Source of the DNA: an uncultured Ruminococcus sp.
GTDB taxonomy: Bacteria; Bacillota; Clostridia; Oscillospirales; Acutalibacteraceae
Direction of reading: 5' to 3'
Assembly: GCA_902773045.1 (NCBI GenBank)
Contig: CACYDE010000310.1
Span: 1-22,477 of the forward strand
DNA: 22,477 bases
A program made the translations under genes and the position numbers. Within the stretch, counting starts at the first letter, position 1. Each line of letters starts with the position of its first letter. Below the pieces are notes generated by a model, which did not search any database, was not told where the DNA came from, and saw nothing but the letters and a program-made list of their open reading frames with translations. Below, in pieces: positions 1 through 7,357 of this stretch.

Positions 1-93
1 AATACTGACGTATTTCAAGGACGATGACACAGCCATGCGTGCGCCTGCGCGCCGAACTTGTCTGGATATTTGTTTGGTTTGCTATAAGTACGA

Positions 94-219
94 TTATTTA
101 TATCGCCTACTATAAATTAATGAATCATTTTTAATTGTTTTTTCATTCATGATTCGATGACAAATCACCAAATCAAAACGGACACCCGCTTTGATGTTTC
201 TCATCTCCCCTGTCATCAT
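94..219 (-). CDS. Possible 41-codon small ORF downstream of yukD
   Basis: A short open frame begins with ATGATG overlapping the yukD stop in an ATGA arrangement, so it could be translated by coupling. The predicted peptide is basic and polar (it ends in RRYK) and has no membrane helix or known motif. There is no convincing ribosome site in front; an internal GGGGAG lies directly against a third in-frame ATG, which is too close to work. I do not recognise it. It may be a real small gene, the remnant of a larger gene that once followed yukD, or chance. Codons become AT-rich towards its end. The bases from 1 to 93 hold nothing I can identify. Confidence 0.22.
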   Translation of the reverse strand: MMTGEMRNIKAGVRFDLVICHRIMNEKTIKNDSLIYSRRYK

Positions 220-464
220 ACCAAAACGAGCCTGTCACCTGTTTTTATATCGTTCTCATAAAGACTGAGTCCAAGTGAAAGCAAGCGTCGTTTGTCCTCA
301 CTGAAAAGAAGAAACTCGTTTCTGTCGCCGGAAATATGACACTGCTCCTTCTGGCAGATAATAGACGAGATCTCATCTATCACAACAGACACAACAACGT
401 CTTCGTTAAGCTTAAAATCATAAACTGTGCCAAGTGAAGGCACCGATATCTCTAAAATAATCAC
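216..464 (-). CDS. yukD: YukD/EsaB-type ubiquitin-like protein of type VII secretion
   Basis: This 82-residue protein has the size and pattern of YukD/EsaB, the small beta-grasp (ubiquitin-like) cytoplasmic component of Firmicute type VII secretion. The alternation of short hydrophobic strands (MIILEISV, FLLF), a central helix (VVIDEISSII) and the C-terminal GDRLVLV closely resemble Bacillus YukD, which ends NGDRLEIL. Ubiquitin's terminal di-glycine is absent, as in the family, so it is not expected to be conjugated. The start is a GTG four bases after the stop of the preceding gene, with GGGG in the end of that gene acting as a ribosome site. It is the last confident gene of the operon. YukD is needed for secretion in Bacillus and affects substrate production in Staphylococcus, but its mechanism is unclear. 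The assignment rests on fold pattern, the C-terminal motif and the neighbouring essC. Confidence 0.82.
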   Translation of the reverse strand: MIILEISVPSLGTVYDFKLNEDVVVSVVIDEISSIICQKEQCHISGDRNEFLLFSEDKRRLLSLGLSLYENDIKTGDRLVLV

Positions 465-468
465 CGTT

Positions 469-1128
469 CTACCCCATCAATTTAATAAATATTTTTTCCA
501 TTTCACCGAGACTGTAAGCCAGTCTTCTGAATCGTTGTTCTTCGCAGATCACAATATAATCACAGAAAAAATATTCTATTATACGGACATATTTTCCGTC
601 AGGAAGATCAACGCTTAAAAGGATCTGTTCTCCCTGAGAAAAAGGTTGGTTTGATTCAATTCCGGAAAAGATCATATCTTCAAAATCGGGGAGCTTGTCT
701 TCGTCGAAAAGTATTTCCTCGTCGTTTTCGGGGAAATAACCCTGATCGGAAAGCTCTTGAAACAGATCCCTCGCCTCGAAAAAGCATACCGTGAAAAAAT
801 CCGGATTGGTCACCAATGCACTGCATACGAGTATCTCATCGCCAAAAAAACAGCACAGATCAGGCAGCTCTTCTTTCTTTGAACGTATCGTGACGTAGTG
901 ATTCGATTCCCCAAGAAGAACGGCTATCCGTCTTATTTCTTCGTTCATAACGAGTTCATCGCCCGAAGAAGTCAGAAAACCTTTTTTCATCAATTCATTC
1001 AGCGCAGCAGCCACAGAAAAATCATCAAGCGGCTCTTCCCCGATATTGAGTCCTGCGACCTTTGAAAATCCGAGTCCTCGGAGAAGAACCTTTATTTGAG
1101 TTTTGTTTAATGTAAAAATATTACTCAT
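469..1128 (-). CDS. Conserved-looking cytoplasmic protein, possibly EspG-like T7SS chaperone
   Basis: This 219-residue acidic protein has no signal peptide or membrane helix. The N-terminal half starts FTLNKTQIKVLLRGLGF and continues through a helix (AAALNELMKKGFL), a turn (SGDELVMNEE) and a hydrophobic helix (IRRIAVLLG). It then runs into beta strands (HYVTIRS, LCCFFGDEILVCSALV, FFTVCFFEARDLFQEL). That order resembles the EspG fold of mycobacterial ESX systems: an opening helix, an 'L..+G.L' segment, a 'DP.L...L..L' helix, then paired strands ending in '..V.L'. EspG is a cytosolic chaperone for PE/PPE substrates. The second half (residues ~145-219) has strands and a final helix. The start overlaps the lytTR stop by ATGA, with AAGGTG as ribosome site. 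It lies between the regulator and yukD. The resemblance is by eye only; a generic T7SS accessory protein is the alternative. Confidence 0.4.
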   Translation of the reverse strand: MSNIFTLNKTQIKVLLRGLGFSKVAGLNIGEEPLDDFSVAAALNELMKKGFLTSSGDELVMNEEIRRIAVLLGESNHYVTIRSKKEELPDLCCFFGDEILVCSALVTNPDFFTVCFFEARDLFQELSDQGYFPENDEEILFDEDKLPDFEDMIFSGIESNQPFSQGEQILLSVDLPDGKYVRIIEYFFCDYIVICEEQRFRRLAYSLGEMEKIFIKLMG

Positions 1129-1841
1129 AATTTTTCACCTTTAACGACGCTTTTATAAGTTCTCGAAAGTGGGATACATCTTCCGTCATCGAGAATTATC
1201 ATATTCTGTGAAAGCTTGATCTGTTTTATATGAGAACGCGAAACAATAAAGCTTCGGTGACAGCGAACGAAATCTCCGGAAAGCTTTTCTTCAAGACTGT
1301 CGAGAGTGTCATAATACGAATATTCCATACCGCCCGTGTCGACAAAAACCTTTTTTGAACGTGACTCAAAATACATTATCTGTTCATAGGGAATGAGCTG
1401 TCTTCCGTCGCGGTTATTTATCACAAAATAATCTCCGTCGCCGCCGTTACTGTACTTTTTGAGATACGATCTCATCGCGTCAAGAAAAATCTCACTTACA
1501 GAACTCTCAGTCAGCGGACGCATTATCAGAGAGCTTGCCATTATGGTCGGCTTAATATAGAGCATGGGCGATATTGTTCCGTCCGCAAGGATAATTATGC
1601 ACATATTACTGTTTTTGCTTCTCATTGTTTCCGAAAGTTCTATTCCTCGATCAGCCGTTACGTCAACGCAGAGAATGTCTATGACCGGGCAGGATCTCAG
1701 GAACTCTTTCAGTCCGTTCACATCGCTGAATCCGGGAAAATCCCAGTCGTCGTCGCTCAGTTTACAGGAAATTTCGAAAGCTCCTTTTTTTATCACCGAA
1801 ACCTCTTTTTTAAATTTTGAATAAGTGAGCATCGTTATCAT
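1125..1841 (-). CDS. LytTR-family DNA-binding regulator with degenerate receiver-like domain
   Basis: A 238-residue transcription regulator. The C-terminal part (residues ~137-236) is a LytTR domain: FVINNRDGRQLIPYEQIMYFES, then the strands around VFVDTGGMEYSYYDTLDSLEEKL, then the hallmark FVRCHRSFIVSRSHIKQI and a final IPLSRTYKSVV. Residues 1-130 look like a response-regulator receiver. DILCVDV carries a possible phosphoacceptor Asp60, and RPL near residue 108 stands where receivers have KP. The acidic pair after strand 1 is missing and the lysine is arginine, so phosphorylation is doubtful. It starts with ATGA overlap on the essC stop and has a strong site (AGGAGG) 9 bases upstream. LytTR proteins bind paired direct repeats at promoters. 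No histidine kinase lies nearby. Being inside the secretion operon suggests it regulates this locus or its substrates. Confidence 0.85.
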   Translation of the reverse strand: MITMLTYSKFKKEVSVIKKGAFEISCKLSDDDWDFPGFSDVNGLKEFLRSCPVIDILCVDVTADRGIELSETMRSKNSNMCIIILADGTISPMLYIKPTIMASSLIMRPLTESSVSEIFLDAMRSYLKKYSNGGDGDYFVINNRDGRQLIPYEQIMYFESRSKKVFVDTGGMEYSYYDTLDSLEEKLSGDFVRCHRSFIVSRSHIKQIKLSQNMIILDDGRCIPLSRTYKSVVKGEKL

Positions 1842-4800
1842 ACGCTTCTTCCTCCTATCAAGGGAACGATCACCTTTTCGGCAGCCGTATCGTCGTCATG
1901 AGAAGGAACGAGAGCTTCGCCTTTTTTCGAAGATTTTAAAAGCTGCGAGTAATGTATGTTCTGAAAGTTAAAGATCCGCTGTGAAGAAACATTTCCGCCG
2001 AGATTAACGCCGGTTTTATAGGAGATAAAGGTTGTGTACGCCTTCTTTCCTGCGATAAGAGCCACATCGTCCGTATTAATACATGAAAAGAAATATATGT
2101 TAAGAAGGCTTCCTTTTTCGAATATGTTTTCAAAAAATCCGCTTATGTTTTTAACATTTCCCGTAGGATTATAGATCCCCCCGATGAACTCTGTGATATC
2201 TGCAATGAATATATAGATCGGTTCAAATTCTTTCATTGCTTCAAAGATCTCACGGTCATTCATACCGGACTCGGAAAGGCTCTTTTTCCGATTATTCCTT
2301 TCAACAAAGGTCGGAACGATCCCGTTGAAGTATTTTACCGTTTCTTCGTCGGAAGAAAGATACTTGATTCCTTTCTCTTCCGACAGAGATTTAAGCTCGC
2401 TGAGATTTTTTTCAATAACAGCGCATGAGCCTTTTGCTTTTGACGCAGCCGCAATCATAAGAAGCTTCATGACATTAGTTTTGCCCGTGCGCTTCTTTCC
2501 GCTGATACAATAACAATACGTATTTCTTAAATCAACGGAATAAACCGAAGCGTCCTCAAACCTGTAACCGAACGGAATAAGATCATGGCGCTCTGCCGCA
2601 GCTTCATACTGAGACAAAGCAGAAATATCCTCAAAGGTCGGATTTTCCGGAATAAACGGGATACAGCGTGCTTTTTGTCCTGTCCATGATTCGCTCATTT
2701 TCCTGCAAAGACTTTCAATCTTTCCGTTTCGCTTATAATCGTCTTCCGCGCTGACCGCAACTGAAGTCTGAAATTCGAGGAGACGCCCCTCAACGAAAGC
2801 AATTCCTCTTCCTTTTATTCCCGGCTCAGGCATAATATCTATCCGCGTTACTCTCATAACGTCCATATACTTGAATTTATCGCTCATTTCCAAACTGATT
2901 ACGGTCTTCATATTATCGCCTATGCGGTTTGGAATTTCAGCCAGTCCGAATCCTGCCGAAGTCAGAACAAGGAATATTCCGTAGCCGACGCCTTCACGTG
3001 CGAGACGGATAATATTTTCCTCGAAAGCGTTGTTTGTTTTCTCTTTGAAGCCGGCATAATTATCTATAGCTATGATGATCGAAGGAACTCCGATTCCGTG
3101 GGCTTTGACAAATTGACTGTAGTTTCCGCCGTTAAAAAGCTTTTTCCGTTCTTCAATGATCGATTTTATCATGTTAAAAAATTTCCCGATACGGTCAAGA
3201 CTGTTTTCGTTGACAATACCACCCGTGTGAGGAAGCTCGGCGAAAACACTCAGCATGCCGCTGCTGAAATCAAGGATATAGAAATTCACGTGATCGGGCG
3301 AATACTTGATCGCGGCAGAGAAAAGAAGAGTCTGAAGAAAAGTACTTTTTCCGCTGACCGCAGAACCGCAGACGGCGAGATGACCGCCCTCGGCGAAATC
3401 TATCACAAGCGGAAGCTGACTTTGATTCTGAGGATCGTCATAAAGTCCCACAGGAACATCAAGACTCCATGAATCGGATTTTTTCCACACTCCGTTCTCA
3501 AAGCACACCCTGCGGTCAATAACAGACGAAAGTGGGATCTCATTTTCAAGAAGAGGCATCCAAAGCTGAGATTTCATCACATAATGCTCTTTTTCCGCGA
3601 TCTTCTTTATATACTCAACGAGAACCTCAAGCTGAGTTTTTTCTTTGACCTCCGGAAGCTTTAAATTCTCCGCAATTGCCCTTTCGGTGATAAAACTCAG
3701 CATCATTTCCGTTTCGTTAATGTGATGAGGGATAACCTTGATAAAGTTCTGCATCGCTTTAACGTCCGAATTTCCGGTTCCGACATTATATCCTCCAAGC
3801 TGTGCTTTTTTGATAAGGATACCCGCAAGTTCCGTATCGGACATCATAAACCTGTCGTTTTCACTGACGGCAAAATATTGTTCTATCAAAAATTTATACC
3901 AATGATGTTTCTCTTGTTCCTTGCGTTTTTTCTTCGTACTTCCCCCAACGATAGCTGTTTTGCCCGTTGAAGTTATCATGGTTGCGATCTCATTTTTCGC
4001 GCTGTCCATGCTCGCGTCATAGACAGCTCCGCTCCAGCCGGACTGAAACAGCTCATAGATCTCATCGTTTCCGACCTGAAGATAACATCTTCCTGCCTGA
4101 GTAATATACGCTGCGTCAGGCTTATGAAGCATGTCGTTTGAGTCCTGACGATCCTGAACACGAAGACAAAGACGGAATTTGGCATTCGACCAGATATTGT
4201 CATCGACTGTTCCGCTTGGCTTCTGAGTGGCAAGGATCAGATGAACTCCCAGACTTCTTCCAACCTGAGCTACGCTGATGAGTTCTCTCATGAAATCCGG
4301 TTCCTCTCTTTTCAGCTCCGCAAACTCATCAATAATAATTATAAGATGAGGGATCGGCGTCGGAGCTTCTCCGTTTTTGAAAAGACGTGTGTAAAGATTG
4401 ATATTATTTACGCCGAATTCATTGAAGATCCTCTGACGGCGAAGGTTTTCACTTTTGATCGAGATCATTGCGCGTCCGATCTGATTTCCTGAAAGGTTTG
4501 ATATCTGACCTGCCATGTGAGGAAGATCGGAGAATAAGTTTGCCATTCCGCCTCCCTTGAAATCGATCACAAAAAATGCGATATCGTTCGGACTGTAATT
4601 CAGCGCAAGAGACAGCATAAACGTCTGCATAAGCTCACTTTTTCCCGAACCTGTTGTTCCTGCGACAAGACCGTGAGGTCCATGATACTTTTCGTGAATA
4701 TCAAGGTAACATTCCGTTCCGCCTGCTTTTTTTCCTATGAGCGCACGCATTGAATTGTATGTTCTGTTCTTTCTCCACTGCTCCTCGACCGCAAAATCGC

Positions 4801-6799
4801 TGAGAGACGATGCGCCGTACATTTCAAAGAAATCGAGCGTTGAAGCGATACTCGTATCGTCCTCGGGTTCTTTAACGATAATGTTTGAAATTTCTTTTGC
4901 AAATTTTTCAAGTCTGTACGGCTCGACCTTATCAAATTTTATATTCATAACTCCGCTGCTTTGATTTTTTGAATTGTAAACGCCGCAGAATTCTTTGTCA
5001 TTTTCTATTATATTCTCACATTCATTCGGCAGATTCTGATAGTAGTCAGTCATGATGAATGTCGTCAGACCATAATCGTTATTTTTATCATAAACATATT
5101 TTGCAAGAAGCTCATTGTCAAGGAAGGAAGAATTTGTGAGAAAAAGGAAGTAATACGGTCGGAAAGACTTCTTCTTCCCATATGAGTTCGAATTGCTTTC
5201 CGCACGATGACGCATAATATTCGAAAGCTCAAAGAAAACATCTGCCATTTCTTGTTTGTCGGAAGCATAATATCTTATTTTTTTATTTTCCGACCAGACG
5301 TGAGGCAGCCATTTTATGTAGTCGAATCTTCCCGAATGGTCGACGTTCCTGTCGTAACAAAAAGCTATCTTCACATCGGTATAGCTTATGTTCGCCGTTA
5401 TCTGAGCGATAATATTGTCTATGATATCATACATTCCCTGTTTTCGCCGGCCGCCTACGATTCCGAAAATACGGCTTTCCGAAAAATTCACGCCGACAGG
5501 AACATTTTTAAGAATATGAAAATTTTCATAAATAACGGCAGGCTTGTCCTTCAGCGAATCCTGAACAAGCGTAAACTTTTCCTTCGGAACATCTATCTGA
5601 ACCTGAAAATCAATATCACCCAAACCAAGACGACAAAAGAGGAAATCTTCATGAGCCGCATTTCGCGTCCAAAGCCCATGGGAATGTCTGTCATAACGGC
5701 AGCAGTCGCTTGAAGAGGGATACATATAGAACAGAGCGTCGGTGTTCTGTTTATATTTTTCTTTTATATAATTTGCTGTTTCAATGAGGTAATTTCCGTA
5801 AAGATTGAAACGCTTCGCTTCATCTTCTATCTCGCTTTTTTTGGTTTCCCTGACATTGCGGAGACCCCAGATCGCGCCCATAACACCCGAGCCGAGCGCT
5901 GTTATGATTCCCGTATACATAAAGCCTCCCCCATGAGAGCCTCCGTTTAACCGACTCGAAAAAATCATAAGAGAACAGCCCAAAAGCATCGGGATCGCCA
6001 TCGTGAATGACGGACCGATAGTACTGAGAAGAGAACGTTTTTTTGAAAACTGAGGAGTAGTCGGCGGTTCGATCGTTATTTTTTCCCTGCTGACGGCAGG
6101 AAAAAAACGAGGAGATCTGTGAAAGAAAAGATCCTTGTGAAGGTTTGAGCAAACTGTTCCTTCAATTTTCGGAACATCATATATTTCCACTTCATCTGCG
6201 ATCGTAAATTTTCCTATCTGAGAACCGACGGCGATCATATCTCCGAGAAAAACCATCTGAAGTCCAAAGACATTGATTATATCTCCGAAAGAAAGTTCAG
6301 CCGATTCATCCACTCTTACAGAATTCAGGAAAACTCCGTTTCGGCTTGAATCATAAACACAAAAGCGACCCTTGCTCCTGACAATTGAACAATGCTGTTT
6401 TGAAACAAGATTAAGAAAAGAATACTGAATGCTGTTTTCTTCGGCCTTTCCGACTGTGAGTCTGTTCATCCTTTTCAGATTTATCTTTCGATAAGAAACC
6501 AGAGATATCTCGTTGTTGATCGTTATCACTCTCAGATCATCTCCGTTAAAAGGCTTGACGGTGATGATCTCACCACCGTCAAGGGAAGCCCTATCTATAT
6601 TTTTTTCATTCTCACCGAGAATATAGTACTTCGGGTCACTGTAAATATTCCATTTATGGTTAATGACCTCGAGAGATATATCAAAGCTTTTCCTCACCTG
6701 AAAAAAGCTCTTGTCTATATATATCTTATAATCAATATTATCACTGTTGGGGAGAAGAAACTCCTTGTAAACGCCCCTCTGAAAAACCATAAAAATCAT
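1838..6799 (-). CDS. essC: EssC/YukB-type FtsK-SpoIIIE ATPase of type VII secretion, FHA-containing
   Basis: The 1,653-residue membrane motor of a T7SSb-like system. A poorly conserved N-terminal domain (1-105) is followed by an FHA domain (~112-187; GK117-118, S133, H136, N154-G155). Two membrane helices lie at ~259-281 and ~292-313. Three FtsK/SpoIIIE ATPase modules follow. Module 1 has Walker A GTTGSGKS (714-721), Walker B IIIIDE (D824, E825) and the conserved ATQKPSG and RVQDRQDS segments of EssC. Module 2 has GSAVSGKS (1145-1152) but IDN at Walker B. Module 3 has GKKRTGKT (1434-1441) but ADI at Walker B. Only module 1 therefore looks fully catalytic, in line with the dominant role of the first ATPase in this family. 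It is longer than Staphylococcus EssC (~1,480). The start is set by GAGG 7 bases upstream. It lies 15 bases after the FHA gene and overlaps the regulator by 4 bases. Confidence 0.95.
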   Translation of the reverse strand: MIFMVFQRGVYKEFLLPNSDNIDYKIYIDKSFFQVRKSFDISLEVINHKWNIYSDPKYYILGENEKNIDRASLDGGEIITVKPFNGDDLRVITINNEISLVSYRKINLKRMNRLTVGKAEENSIQYSFLNLVSKQHCSIVRSKGRFCVYDSSRNGVFLNSVRVDESAELSFGDIINVFGLQMVFLGDMIAVGSQIGKFTIADEVEIYDVPKIEGTVCSNLHKDLFFHRSPRFFPAVSREKITIEPPTTPQFSKKRSLLSTIGPSFTMAIPMLLGCSLMIFSSRLNGGSHGGGFMYTGIITALGSGVMGAIWGLRNVRETKKSEIEDEAKRFNLYGNYLIETANYIKEKYKQNTDALFYMYPSSSDCCRYDRHSHGLWTRNAAHEDFLFCRLGLGDIDFQVQIDVPKEKFTLVQDSLKDKPAVIYENFHILKNVPVGVNFSESRIFGIVGGRRKQGMYDIIDNIIAQITANISYTDVKIAFCYDRNVDHSGRFDYIKWLPHVWSENKKIRYYASDKQEMADVFFELSNIMRHRAESNSNSYGKKKSFRPYYFLFLTNSSFLDNELLAKYVYDKNNDYGLTTFIMTDYYQNLPNECENIIENDKEFCGVYNSKNQSSGVMNIKFDKVEPYRLEKFAKEISNIIVKEPEDDTSIASTLDFFEMYGASSLSDFAVEEQWRKNRTYNSMRALIGKKAGGTECYLDIHEKYHGPHGLVAGTTGSGKSELMQTFMLSLALNYSPNDIAFFVIDFKGGGMANLFSDLPHMAGQISNLSGNQIGRAMISIKSENLRRQRIFNEFGVNNINLYTRLFKNGEAPTPIPHLIIIIDEFAELKREEPDFMRELISVAQVGRSLGVHLILATQKPSGTVDDNIWSNAKFRLCLRVQDRQDSNDMLHKPDAAYITQAGRCYLQVGNDEIYELFQSGWSGAVYDASMDSAKNEIATMITSTGKTAIVGGSTKKKRKEQEKHHWYKFLIEQYFAVSENDRFMMSDTELAGILIKKAQLGGYNVGTGNSDVKAMQNFIKVIPHHINETEMMLSFITERAIAENLKLPEVKEKTQLEVLVEYIKKIAEKEHYVMKSQLWMPLLENEIPLSSVIDRRVCFENGVWKKSDSWSLDVPVGLYDDPQNQSQLPLVIDFAEGGHLAVCGSAVSGKSTFLQTLLFSAAIKYSPDHVNFYILDFSSGMLSVFAELPHTGGIVNENSLDRIGKFFNMIKSIIEERKKLFNGGNYSQFVKAHGIGVPSIIIAIDNYAGFKEKTNNAFEENIIRLAREGVGYGIFLVLTSAGFGLAEIPNRIGDNMKTVISLEMSDKFKYMDVMRVTRIDIMPEPGIKGRGIAFVEGRLLEFQTSVAVSAEDDYKRNGKIESLCRKMSESWTGQKARCIPFIPENPTFEDISALSQYEAAAERHDLIPFGYRFEDASVYSVDLRNTYCYCISGKKRTGKTNVMKLLMIAAASKAKGSCAVIEKNLSELKSLSEEKGIKYLSSDEETVKYFNGIVPTFVERNNRKKSLSESGMNDREIFEAMKEFEPIYIFIADITEFIGGIYNPTGNVKNISGFFENIFEKGSLLNIYFFSCINTDDVALIAGKKAYTTFISYKTGVNLGGNVSSQRIFNFQNIHYSQLLKSSKKGEALVPSHDDDTAAEKVIVPLIGGRSV

Positions 6800-6814
6800 A
6801 GATATACCTCAAAA

Positions 6815-7357
6815 TCACATAATAGAAATATCATAATAAAAAAGAATGATACTGAGCCTGCTCGAGCCGACAGTTATTATATCTCCGCTTCTGAGCAGGA
6901 TCCTGTAGCCGTTGTTGACGTCATATCTTTTAAAAAGACCTCTTTTGACAGAAGTTCCGTTTGCCGAGTACATATCCTGCAGGTAAATATAATTCCCCTC
7001 GGAATAAATGCAGCAATGATCCTGAGAAACAAGAACGTCTTCAACGTAAATATTGCTTTTATTTTTGTCGCGTCCGATCATGATCTTTTTTTCGGGATCG
7101 AAAACAAAGCTGAAATTCTGACCGGGTTTCCGCGTCTTAATAAAAACCATCATTTTCCTGCTTTTAGGTTCACTCAGCGCCCGAGAGGACGTCATAATAT
7201 TTTGCAGTGAATAATTCAAAAAATCTTCCCGTATGATATTCCCCGCAGCGGCATAATACTTATCGCGTTCAACTTTTCTGAAATGTTCTCTTATTGAACA
7301 TATAAGTATTATTACCGCCGCCGCAAGCAATATCGCTGCTATAATATAATCCTTCAT
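6815..7357 (-). CDS. Membrane-anchored FHA-domain protein
   Basis: A 180-residue protein with one N-terminal membrane helix (residues ~4-21). The basic residues that follow (REHFRK) point to a cytoplasmic C-terminus. After a linker (~30-68) comes an FHA domain (~70-175) with all the family markers: GR95-96, S111 and H114 in VSQDHC, and N133-G134 in SANGTSV. FHA domains bind phosphothreonine peptides, so this is a plausible reader of the kinase encoded at the head of the operon and a partner for the EssC FHA domain at the membrane. It starts by one-base overlap (TAATG) with the TPR gene and is followed 15 bases later by essC. FHA membrane proteins occur in several Gram-positive T7SS loci, but the actual ligand here is unknown. 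Confidence 0.88.
   Translation of the reverse strand: MKDYIIAAILLAAAVIILICSIREHFRKVERDKYYAAAGNIIREDFLNYSLQNIMTSSRALSEPKSRKMMVFIKTRKPGQNFSFVFDPEKKIMIGRDKNKSNIYVEDVLVSQDHCCIYSEGNYIYLQDMYSANGTSVKRGLFKRYDVNNGYRILLRSGDIITVGSSRLSIILFYYDISIM

Noticed and set aside
121..157. GAATCAT...ATGATTC hairpin as a terminator for the T7SS operon
   Set aside because: Only 7 pairs with a 20-base loop and no clean T-run on the minus strand; the operon's terminator is probably beyond position 1.
5207..5713. 168-codon plus-strand frame opposite essC, and 6656-7210 opposite essC/FHA
   Set aside because: Antisense to conserved protein domains, without ribosome sites or recognisable products.
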